Of a stretch of 64,000 nucleotides of DNA, positions 12,201 to 24,400 are shown in pieces. The DNA comes from Benincasa hispida (Eukaryota > Streptophyta > Magnoliopsida > Cucurbitales > Cucurbitaceae): contig NC_052350.1 in assembly GCF_009727055.1 (NCBI RefSeq), positions 20,873,862 through 20,937,861 on the forward strand, given 5' to 3'. Made by a program: the position numbers and the translations under genes. Every line of letters begins with the position of its first letter. Position 1 is the stretch's first letter. The notes under the pieces were generated by a model, which had not been told where the DNA came from, did no database searches, and saw nothing but the letters and a program-made list of their open reading frames with translations.

Positions 12201-15200
12201 ATTATTTGAAAAACTTTTTGTATTGAAGTTGACTATAAATGTAAATGTTTATTCATGATTGTAATTTGGAATAGTCTTGTTCCGCTGCTCATGGAAATCT
12301 CGCTTCCGATTTCCTTCACCCTCAATAATAAAAATTACTGAAATTACATTATTACTAAAAAAATGTGGGGTGTTACAGATGATAGCCTTTATGATTACCA
12401 ATGTAGAAGGATATCATTCTATACCTATATGCATCAATAATGACATACAAACACATTGCATGTATCGCTAAATTAATCAAAAGACCTGATTATTTGCAAA
12501 CAAATATAACATGATATCAGATTCAAACAACAAAAAGCATCAAAACATTACCATTGATAGAAACATATCAACAATAGCCACTATTTGGCAATCATTGATA
12601 AAAACATATTGATGATAGCAATTGATAGCCCATTTCTCAAATTGAAAGGTATGAGTAATAGCAGTATCACTGATAACAACTATCAATGATAGAAACTGAT
12701 AGCACATTTCTCGAATTGAAAGTTATCATCAATATCAGCTATTGTTATCACCTAATAGTAGCTATCAGTGATATTCACCTATAATAACATCATTGATAGC
12801 AGCTACTAATAGCACATTTCTTAAATTGAAAGTTTTATCACTGATAACAGTATCACGTATTGCAGCTATCTGCGATAGTAACTAATAGCACACTTCTCAA
12901 ATTGAAAGCTATCAATGGTAGCAACTGATAGCACACTTCTCGAATAAAAAAACTACCACTGATAGCTTCTATCAGTGATAGCTACGATAGCAGCTATTCG
13001 ATGATAGCCACCAATAGCACACTTCTCAAATTGAAAGCCATAATTGATAGCAGCTATCAGTGATAGCTTTTGATTTGAGAAAATCGGGAAGCAATGCGCA
13101 AAATGGTATAAGCATGGGTTTTTTTGGTCTTTTACTATTTTTTATTCTATATATGCAATTATTTTATCCTTGTACTACATATTTTATTATTTTGGGCTTG
13201 AATTTCATTTATGCAACTAGTCCAATAATTAATATATATTAAAGAGGCCTCTTAATCTAGAAAAAGTCCATATCACATTAGATTGGATGAATATTTTTTT
13301 AATTATAAAATAATAGTTGAGATATAATAATCGAAAAAATATTCTCCATCTTAGCCAGATTATTCACATGAGATTTTTAAAAAAAGAAAATTACGGGAGT
13401 GAACTGATCGGTTTAACTCGTTGATCTTTACATTTCAAATTAAATATATAATAATAATGAATCTCATTAATAATTTTATTTGATAATGTATGAAATACAA
13501 TAAATATTTTTTTCTCATTAATATATCAAATATATTAAAACCAATTTGAATATTTTTAAAAAATTTCCAACTAAATTGATCCCTAATGGTTTGTATGAAC
13601 TAGCAAGGAGACATTATGAATCCATATATTATAACCTTCAATGATCCAAAATTAATTAGTTAAACTCCTTAGTTAATCAATTTTCATTTATTATTATATA
13701 TTACTCCACTATAGAACTATAGATGCATTCTTATGTAGGATAAGCTGTGTCCATGGATATAATCATTACAAGTAAATCAATCCTTCACGAGTTGATCGTA
13801 ATTACAGCTGGGTTAAATGTTAGTTTTACGCCTGGATAATTACATCTTGCACTTAAGTACCAATGATCCTCTAATTAACAATATGTTTATGACCCAATCA
13901 TAAACCGAGTCCCTCTCGGACCAGTGGGAAGGTCGGGCTTTGTTGTTCAAGTCCCGAACCAACACTTAAAAGAGCTACTCGTTTACTTACACTATGTCAA
14001 AATGAGTGAATTACATCTTGTGAAATTACGTTCCAGCTCCCTATTTGGTCAAGTCCCAATCTCACCCATACAAATCAAAGACGAGCTCTCACAAACATGA
14101 GTTCATAACTCACTCAGAATGCAGATCGAGTCGCATATGATCAGTTATGAAATATTAATCTTTTCAATTAAAGAATTTATAAAGAGAGATTAAATATTTC
14201 ACAATTCAGTCTTATACAAACTCATTATATAGGATATTCCCACTCACATGTCTCCGTAAACAATTTAGCTCAAATCATTTGTAACCGTTACAAAGTGAAT
14301 TGTATTCATAGTGTCACTATACCTAATCTTATCCATATACTATTATAGACCTTTTAGGTTATTTCTTGTATATGACCTATCAGTATGTCAACCACATATA
14401 AGGTTCAAGATTACATTTATTAACCTTGAATTTCTATTTTAATTAATAATTTAATATTATATATTTAATAATTAAATTAAACAACTATTAAATAACTAAT
14501 CAACTATGATGGGCTAAATGGAAGGAGTACATATATTACCATAATACAATAAATTTTCCTTTATTTTTAGCTGGAGAAATAATTGCTAACTTAAACCAAA
14601 ATTAACAACATGTAATTTTTTATCGAATTAAAAATAATGATGTAATAAATTGCAATGTGCAGAATTTATATTCAACAATTATATTTTTTGAAAAGGAAAA
14701 AACAATTTAAATAAAACCTCGTGGTTGTCCATCTTCCTTTGATACTAAACCCTAGTCCGTATGTACTCTATGAAATGGCCGACTCGTCGTATGGTCAGTT
14801 CCCATATTTCCATTGACAACGACAAGTCGTTTAACTATTGCATAAAATTCACGTCATTTTTCGACATTTAAACCCATAACTCAATTTTCTAATTTCCAAA
14901 AACAAAACAAATTTAAATAAATAACGAAGTATTCCCCATGTGCTTCGTTTCTCTCTTCTTTTGCAATATCCCAAACTCCATATCTTTCTTTACGTACTTC
15001 CTCTCTTATTACTCCTTTGTCAAACACCATACGTGTTACATTACATCCATGTGACACGTTACCGATATTAATTAGAACAATATGACTGACGATTTTAGTA
15101 TTGTTAAATTTTTTTAGTTCGATGGTAAAAGAGTATGGATTGAACCATCGATATTTAGTGTCGTTATTAGTTGTTCTAATTGACTTATATAGTCAAGGAT

Positions 15201-17087
15201 TAAAATATTCATTAACGACATGTCGATATATTCATCGATAAATCAATTAATTGAAAAGGTTCAACATTGATATCAAGATTCATTAATCTGTCCAATATAT
15301 TTTATTAATACTTGTAAAATATAAAAAACGTCATCTATATATTTTGTCCTATATGAATGTATTGTCGGGAATAACTAACACGGCAAAAGAAAAATAAAAT
15401 GAAAAAGGGTTTTTATTAACGTTTGAAGTTAATTTCGAGAATTAATGATTTGTGATTAATTTCAAAAATTAATCTCAATTAATTCTAAAATGGTTTTAAA
15501 ATTAATTTCAAAACGATTTTCTTTTCTGTTATAAAAAGGATCTTACTTTTTCCTTAATAAAACGGATCTCACGGTTTCGAAAAAAAAGAAGATAGAATTT
15601 TATTTTATTCTAATCTGTTCTTCACTGGTTCTTGGGTAAAATTTTTATTGATTCCAACCCGTTCTTCGACGAGTATACGTCAACAATCAAGAGTTGCGTT
15701 AATCTTAGGGAGCAATTGATTTTGACGATTTAACACCGAGGTTGCGTCAATTTTACTTTCAAGACAGTGGATTCGTCCTCATCGCAGCTATCCTCATTCG
15801 ATTCCAATATATAAATATTAATAATAATATTCATAGCTTAGTTTGGGAGTAAAAACAATATAATTATTAATTTAAATAAAATTTGTATAATTTTTTACTT
15901 ATAGAAATATCTGACTATATTTCTATAATATTAAAATTTCAATATTGATACCGACATCGATATTTTATCCTGGTTTATATTGATTACGCTAACAATTATG
16001 GTCTAAGTCTAACAATGCCTCCTTAATTTAACATCCGATGTCTAGAGTTTTACTTTTACATTCAAAATATAGATACTTTCGTATAATTTTTGTTTTCCTA
16101 TAAAAAAAAATGTGTAAAATCAAGTTAAATAATCTTAACGTTGCTTAAAAGAAAAGTTAAATACAAAATGTAGGACTCTCAAATATTATTGATGAACGAA
16201 ATTATTCCGAAAATGTCGATAATATATTTATTGTTAAAAAATCAAAATTCATAAAAAAATAGAGAAATTATTTCAACGGTTGAAAATTTACCACATATAG
16301 TAAAATTTTAGAACTATCAATGATAGACGTTGATAAACTTCTATAAGTGTCTATCAGCATCTATAATTGATAGTTCTAAAATTTTACTATATTTTATAAA
16401 TATTTTGGTTGATTTTTCTATATTTAAAAATAGCTCTAAAAAATACTTAAAATACCACATTATTAATCCTTTAAAACTAATTTTGATAAATTTAAGATAA
16501 CATTTCAATGTGTAAAATTTAATACTAAATTCATTTTGAGTGATTAAAAAATAGATTTTAGACTGATTTTAAAAATGACAAAAATGATTTTGATGATCAC
16601 TCTATAAAATGTACTTCAGTAAATTTAAATAGATCGTGAATAATATTCTTAATATTAATGTTCGTAAAGATAATAATATATTTATAATATTTTTCATGAA
16701 ATTAAAATAATAATAATAGCCAAAGTAAATATAACTTCGGTCATCATACATGTCCAAACAAAAAATATATATATTTATTTAGTTTTTTAGAAGAACTTTA
16801 TCGTTTGTAAGCAAGAAAAATGAAAGAATTGAAATGATTTTTTTTTCTTTCTTTCTTTTTTATGGGTAGTAAGGGAGTGAACCTTTAAACCTTAAGAATT
16901 GCAAAATATTTATGAAGTTTCCAAATTTTTGTTTAATTTCCAATGAAAGTATATAGTCATGACATTTAAAAAAAAAAAAAAAAAAAAAGTGCATACCATA
17001 AGTCATTTTTGGCAACATATTTCAACTTATTTATACAAAATTACGAGTCTAAAAAAAGCTTATGAATATTCTTCACCGTTTCACCCT
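9283..17087. repeat. 7.8 kb direct duplication, copy 2
   Basis: Second copy of 1478-9281; add 7806 to any copy 1 position. It opens with a 17 T run (16 in copy 1) and continues at 17088 into unique sequence leading to the glycosyltransferase gene. The features described for copy 1 at 4150-4512, 4740-5270, 5740-6640 and 8489-8586 recur here at 11956-12318, 12546-13076, 13546-14446 and 16295-16392. Confidence 0.97.
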
Positions 17088-17242
17088 TCTATTTCTTTTT
17101 TAACTAATGAGTAATATTAAGGTATAACCATCATTTTTTTTATATAGATAAAAATAAATTTTTAATATTTTTTTAAAAAATTAATTACAACGTAACAATT
17201 TTTCATTGGATGCAGCAAAAGGCTATTATACAATATATAAAG

Positions 17243-17505
17243 TTCTATTTGGTAACCATTTTATTTATTAAAATTAAACATATGAATACTACTTCTATCT
17301 CTAAATTTCTTTTTTTGTCATCAACTTTTCACCAACGGTTTAAAAAACAAGCCAAAATTTAAAAATTAAAAAGATATTTTTATTTTTAAAATTTAGCTAA
17401 GAATTCAGCCATTGTACTTAAGAAAAATGTAAATCATGGTAAGAAATGTAGATAAAATAGTATTAGTTTTTAAAAATAAAAACTAAAAATGTCACCAAAC
17501 GAGCC
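17243..17505. repeat. MITE-like element upstream of the glycosyltransferase gene
   Basis: The left end contains TATTTGGTAACCATTTT and the right end, read in reverse, contains CTCGTTTGGTGACATTTTT, giving imperfect terminal inverted repeats around an AT-rich core of about 260 bp. Target duplication was not resolved. A related word (AACTAAATGGTTTATCAAACC) occurs in intron 1 near 18572. Confidence 0.5.
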
Positions 17506-17738
17506 TAAGTAAAGCGGGTTGCACCCAAGTTTTCTTCATAATTAGTTACTCCCTAGTCCCTAACTAATGCTTTCCTATACATATTACCAAAAAAAGATTA
17601 AACCTCCATTGGCCAAAACTCACACAAAACCCTCCCTCTCTCCTCCTTCAATTTTCACTTTTTTCCTTTTCCTTCAATATTTTAGATTAAAAGTGAGCAG
17701 AACATTGTTCATCTCCCCAAAAAATACCATGCACATTA

Positions 17739-17776
17739 TTTCTTCTTCTTCTTCTTCATCTTCATCTTCAACTTCA
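17739..17776 (+). repeat. (TTC)n microsatellite in the likely 5' UTR
   Basis: A pyrimidine-rich TTC/ATC run about 60 bases upstream of the start codon at 17835. Pyrimidine-rich leaders are common in plant genes; no regulatory role is shown by the sequence. Confidence 0.8.
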
Positions 17777-17834
17777 AGGCTTAATTTTTAAATTATCAGT
17801 CCTTTTAAGTAAACAATAGCTTCCATTTTTTTTA

Positions 17835-20800
17835 ATGGCTTCCTTAGACTTTTCCCATAAACTCCCTTTCTTTTTACTTCTACCTTTCTTCTTTCTTCTC
17901 CTTCTTCTTCTTTGCTTCTTCCCACCAAATAATCAAAACCCTTTCTCTTCCATAATATTCCAAAATTTTTCTTTTTTTCATTCATCCAAACAACCCCCAC
18001 CGCCGCTGCAATCCCCCCTTCAATTTCCTCCTGCCGTCGCGCCCTCCGCCGTAGTGACGCCGTGGCTTCACTCTTCCACCCACAAGGTCGATTCCAATTG
18101 ATTATGACTGGTTTAGTAATTATTTCGTGTTTTGATCCGTTTTTAAAACGTGAGTTGTTTCCTCCCAAATTTTTATTGTGATAATTTTCTAAAACTTGAT
18201 GAAGACACTTGGATTTCTAATTAAATTTTAAAGTTTGAGATTATATAAAAGGTTTCAAAGATAACTTGGTTGAAAAATATGAGTAAGAAATGATGGAATA
18301 ACAAAACATAAAAAACTTATGGGAAAGTATTAACTTGGTTTGAATAATTTTCTGACTCATTGGTAACCATTTCAATGTATGTGTGCTTCCTTCCGATTCT
18401 TTTTTATTATAATTTTCAGAAAAAAAAATTGCATTTCTAGTCAATCTTCCTTAAAAAAAATGAAAAACTACTTTTTTTTTATTATTATTTATTTAGTTTT
18501 CAAAATTAGTTCAATTGGTTTCTTAAAATATGAGTAAAAAATATCCATAAAAACTTATCTTAATTTAGAAACTAAATGGTTTATCAAACCAGGTTTTCTT
18601 CATTAGCATGAGTTTTTTTTTTTTTTTTTTTGAATTAAGTTTAAGTTGATGAATTACGATAAATTTGAATTTATATTTTTTATATCATATGGTTGGATAT
18701 ATTTGGTGCAGAAAGATAAAATGATCGAAGATGGCTTGGCCGAGGCTCGAGCCGCAATTCGAGTAGCGATCTTAACCCGAAACTATACGTCGGAAAAGGA
18801 GGAGAGTTTCATACCTAGAGGAAGGGTTTACAGAAACGCATACGCTTTCCATCAGTTAAGATTCCTACTGTCCTATTTAATTTCCTTTCCATCTTTGGCT
18901 CTATAAAGTTTCCAAATGCTCTGTTTGTTTCTCGAAAAAATTATTATTATCTTTATAAGGAAATAAATAATAATGATGACTTATTAAGAAAGAAAAAAAT
19001 AATTAATTAAATTTAAATAATTTTAAAGATAAATAAATAAATAACGATTCTCACGCCAAATCAAGACCGATAAGTTTTCCCTCTATAATATTTTGATTTG
19101 CATATTGATTTGGTGAATAAATGAGACGATTTTTAATTTGAACTTTTTTGCTAAGTTTATGTTTATATGATCTATAATATGATAATTTTTGTTTAAATTA
19201 CAGTTTAGGTAAGTGGAGTTTGAGATTTGAATCATTTGATTAGTAGGGGTTGTACATGGATTGGGCTGATGGTGTTTTTCTAGACCAGTCTTAAATTTCG
19301 GGTTGGTTGGATTGGTATCCTAAAAGCCCCGAAGAAGATCTTCAACCCAAGTCAATCCTAAAATTGGAGTTGGGTTGAATTGTCGGTTTATAACCTATTT
19401 TTTCTTATTATTTAAAATACGTAAATTTATCTACAACACATTACTAATAACTAAAATCTCATATAATTCAAATGTTAAAAACCAAATATCTATGTTATTT
19501 ATTACAAACTTTAAACAAAAAGAAGTGTGTATATATATATAATTCGGGTTGAATTAGGTTAATCCGAATTTTTTACTTAGCCAACCCGGAACCCAACTCA
19601 ATCCAACAAAAATAGAAAAAGTTCAACTCAACCTAACACAAGAACAAAACTAACCCAATCCAACCTTAGAGTTTGAGTTGGTTAGTCCGGATTATTCGGA
19701 TTGTCGGATTTTTTGAATACATTTAATTTTAATCTCTCTACTATCAATTATAAACTAACATTAAGAGACTAAATTTAAGATTTATTAACAGTATAAGGAC
19801 TAAAAACGAAAAAAACTTCAACAATTGTATTTTATCCTATTTTTTCAATCTGATCTAGAATCTTGATAAAGTTTCGATATCATTCTTAATGATTTTATTT
19901 TTTAAATTAAGCCGACTTAATTTAAGGTACTATATAATTAATAAAGAAAAGAAAAAAAAAAGGCTAAATGTGTTGAATACTTTCCCCAAAAAAAGGATGA
20001 AATAGACATAATACTCAAACCCATAAAACTTACAAAATTGATCATTTTATAATATAATTGACCTATATTTACTCTATATATATTACGAAACAATTGATGC
20101 ATTAAAGTATTGTAAATGAATGGTTTTAAAAAATCATAAAAATTACAAAATTTAAATTATCTCATTCAAGCATAATTAGAAATTAATCATTGGAAAAGGG
20201 ATGGTTAGAGTATAGTATTGAGTGTAAGTATGAACAAGCTATTAAGAGTATAATAATTAGGAAAAAATGGGGCAGGGGGCAGCCTGCCCAGCCGCCTTGC
20301 CCCGGTCTAAATCTAGGCTGCCCGAAATAGTCCAACATATTGTCTCTATTGACATTGTTCCTTGTGCTGTTTTTAGCCAAACAGAGATGTCTATTCATCA
20401 ATTTTTATTTTTTATTTTATTTTATTTACACTTTGAATTTCTTCACACTACTACAATTGTGCTTTTATTAAGTTCATAAATTTACATCTTTATTTGGTTT
20501 TATATTTTTATTCATAAATCTTAAACCCTAAACTTAACTTTACTAACGACTTCCTTTTAGGGTTTTATCTTTATTCCTCTTGTTTGTTTATTTTAATCTC
20601 TTTTTTTCCCATTTTGAAATTTGATTGATAGTGACCAAAAGTTAGAATTGCATGATGTAACATTTTCTATTGAGTTGAGAGTTTGTGATCGGAAAGAATG
20701 AACTATTTATGATTCATTTGATAACGTTCTTGTTTTTTATTTCCTGTTTTTCTTATTTTATTTCTTGTTTTCGGTTTTCTCTTTTCTTAAACAACAAATG

Positions 20801-21436
20801 GGAATATGTTTGATAACTTCTTGTTTCCTGATTCTTGAAAGAAAAAAAAAAAAAAAACAAGAACAGAAACGTGTTTGATAACTATTTCTTGTTTCTCATT
20901 TCTTGTATTTCTTTTCTATATTTTATAGTTTACATATAATCTAATTATAGAAAATAAAAAATATATAGCATGCATTAAAATATAAAAAATAATTATCAGG
21001 TCATGTAAGTCTCAATGTAAAATTAAGAACAATAATACAATTGTTTCTATCATTCATATCTAGCTAAATTTTGATTTACAATATTATTTCTCTCTCAGGT
21101 CATTTATTTTAAATTTCAAATGATGTAAACTTAAAACTAACTTAATTATATTGTTATGTAAATGTCGTGATTGTAAAAATATTAAAATGAACTTAAATGA
21201 ATATTTTAGTAACAAAATTATAATAAGTTTCGTATGTCAGAAAAATAATATATATATATATATATATATGTAAAAATGGATACTGTAAAATTTAAAGTTC
21301 AACATTCAAAAAATATTTATACATACATATTGGAAAGAAAAATTATTTTAAATGATAAATGTGCTGAAAATATTTACAAATAATAAAAAATATCACCGTT
21401 TATCTTGTAATAGACCACAATAAACTATTATCAGAA

Positions 21437-21471
<35 letters not shown>

Positions 21472-24400
21472 AAAATGGATACTGTAAATTTAAAGTTCAA
21501 CATTCAAAAAATATTTATACATACATATTGGAAAGAAAAATTATTTTAAATGATAAATGTGTCTGAAAATATTTACACAATAATAACAAAATATCACTGT
21601 TTTATCTTGTAATAACCATAATAAACTATTATCTGTTCTATCATGACACATAGACAGTGAAATTTTACTATATTTGTAAATAGTTTTGTTTTATTTTTCA
21701 ATATTTGAAAACAATCTTATTGAAAAATTTGAAATTTTAAAATCAAAATAATATATAAATCTAAATATTTAAAAATTCAAAATTAAATTTGTGAAAATAT
21801 TTTGGTTCATTTTCCTGTATTTGAAACAATTCTATTGAAATTTTTAAATTTGAAAATCAAAATAATATATAAATCTAAATAAAATTTAAAATTTAAAATC
21901 AAATTAAGAAAAATTCTTATAAATAGAAAATTTTCAAAAATATTTACACTTTATGGCAAAAAGTTTTAACGGTACTTGTGCTTTTGAAATTTTTGCTATA
22001 AAATGTAAATATTTTTATATTTAAAAAGACCACTTAAATTAACATATACATATAAAAAATAATATAGAAAATAAATATAAATAAAATAAATAATTATATA
22101 TATATATATATATAATATTATATATATATATATAAAGAAAATGGAAATATTTGAAAGGAGGAAAAATAAGATAAAATAAGTCTCACTTGAGACTTGATTC
22201 TAGGATCATGAAAGCTATACGAAATGTCTCGGGCATGTTTCCTCACAAACTAAACTAACCAAGTCTACACTTTGATACTTTTTAAAAACAACTTTAAATA
22301 AAAAAAATAGAAGCAAAATATTGGTTGTTTTTCAATGTTTGTCCCATTTTTAGGAACATTTTTCAAATTTTAGGAACAAGAAATATGATTGATTATCAAA
22401 CATGTCGGTTTCTTAAAATAAGAAGGACATTTTGAAAGTACAATAACTAAAACGAACTAAACGAAAAGTGTCGTTTAGTTCGTTTTAGTTATTGTACTTT
22501 CATGTCAATCTTATTTTATGTAAACCCAAAATATTCGTTTTGATTCTTGTACTTAAAAAAAAATGTTAATCTCTATCCCTAATAATTTACAAAATTTCAA
22601 TACATATGTTATTCACTGTAGAAATTCTTTAATATAATTTTATGGCTATATTTTAAGAAGTTTAATAAATGAAGTGTCATGCTAACGTTCTTTCAATATA
22701 AATAAAAAAAAATAGATAAAAAATGTTGTTTTTTAAACATACAGGGATTAGAACAGACATTGACTAAAACCAACAACAATTAAATTAAAAATTTAGAGAC
22801 TAAAATTATATTTATATGTCACAAATCTATACTTACATACAAGATCAACAAACTTGTAGTCAAGGATGTCAATATACACAATAAGTTCATACATTAAATA
22901 TAAAATTTAAATCCATTGTATTTATGAAGATAAATTTTTAGTAAAGTTTAGGAGTGCAACAAAAAAAAATGGAAAATTCAAAACTCAAATCAATCCAAAG
23001 GGTGATCCATTGATTTGATTTATTTTTTACTATAAAATTGGACATCTTGATTTCTATTTGAATAAAATAAAAAAGTATTAGTTCGAATTGATTTTTTATT
23101 GAAATAACTAATCAAAACCAAGTCGGACCGATGATATTTATATGCCTTTAAAAATAAACGCTAACATTTTGTATCTTTTAGTATTTTAATTATTATGGTG
23201 CATATATATTTATTTAGAAAAAATAACCAATTATTATAGAACTTGTATGTTTTTTCTTTAGAAAGTGCCTAAAAAATGTCGAATGAGGAAGAAGTAGAAG
23301 AAGAAGAAGGAGAAAAAGGAAACGACCCAATTTTAGTTTAAACTTGGCAAAAATGATCAATTCAAAATAAAAGTAGAAATAAAAATTAAAAATTAAAAAA
23401 AAAAAAAAGGAAATCCCAAAAACTAATAACCAAATCGATAATAAACCGAACCAAATAAAAATAATTCAATAATTTTCTTCTTTATTAGACATCGATTTGG
23501 ATCCTTTCTCTATAAAATCGATAATTTAGTTTGATTTTTAGTTGACCCCAAAACTGATAAAACCGATCCGCATCTCAATAAAACCAAAGGGTATCAGTAA
23601 GATTAGAAATTTTCTTTACGAATGCTTTAGATGGTGATTAAAAATTTAAATTTTGAAGTAATAAGATTTATTTATTTATTATTGTGCATAAGCTCAGGAG
23701 TTATATAGAGATGGTGAAAAGGTTCAAAGTATGGACCTATAAAGAGGGAGAGCAGCCATTGGTCCATGATGGGCCAATGAAACACATATACTCAATCGAG
23801 GGCCATTTCATTGACGAGATGGACGGTGGAAAAAGCCCATTTTTGGCCCATAATCCTGAGGAGGCCCATATTTTTTTCTTGCCCGTAAGCATCGTTTACA
23901 TCGTGGATTACATCTACAAGCCCATCACCACTTATGCACGTGACCGTCTCGTTCGTATTTTCACGGATTATGTGAGCGTCGTAGCCAATAAATACCCTTA
24001 CTGGAACCGAACTCGAGGAGCCGATCATTTCATGGCCTCTTGCCATGATTGGGTAACTTATTATAACTCTCTCTCTCTCTCTCTCTGTTGCCTTTTAAAT
24101 TGGCTATTAAAAGAAAAAGAGATTCAATTTTATTTTAGTCCATCGAGTTTAAATCTTATTCTATTTTTATTTTTAAATTTTTTAAATTATTTATTTTAGT
24201 CTCTAAATTTTTTAAAATTATTATTTTAATTTTTATTATTAAAATTATGTTAACTCTCCAAAACAAATGTGAGAAAATTTGTATTTTTTTATGATTGACT
24301 CTGAATGTATTGAGTAAAATGAGGATGAAGTAAAATACTAACAACCAACATGCCAAAATACCGAACAACCAAAATTTTGAACTATAAATGTCTTTTAAAT

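Larger units (their letters stand above)
18855..23697 (+). other. Intron 2 of the GT47 gene (4.8 kb, repeat-filled)
   Basis: Donor GTTAAG at 18855, acceptor GCTCAG ending at 23697, phase 2. The 4843 bp intron carries a candidate hAT MITE (19246-19722), a GC-rich hairpin patch (20263-20330), a tandem duplication with AT microsatellites (21241-21635), a perfect 31 bp inverted repeat (22434-22501), another (AT)n tract near 22095-22132 and a GAAGAAGAAG tract near 23285-23315. No coding region inside could be supported. Confidence 0.85.

Noticed and set aside
17788..18168. 126-codon minus-strand frame
   Set aside because: It is the shadow of exon 1 of the glycosyltransferase; Lys/Arg/Glu-rich because the plus strand is pyrimidine-rich.
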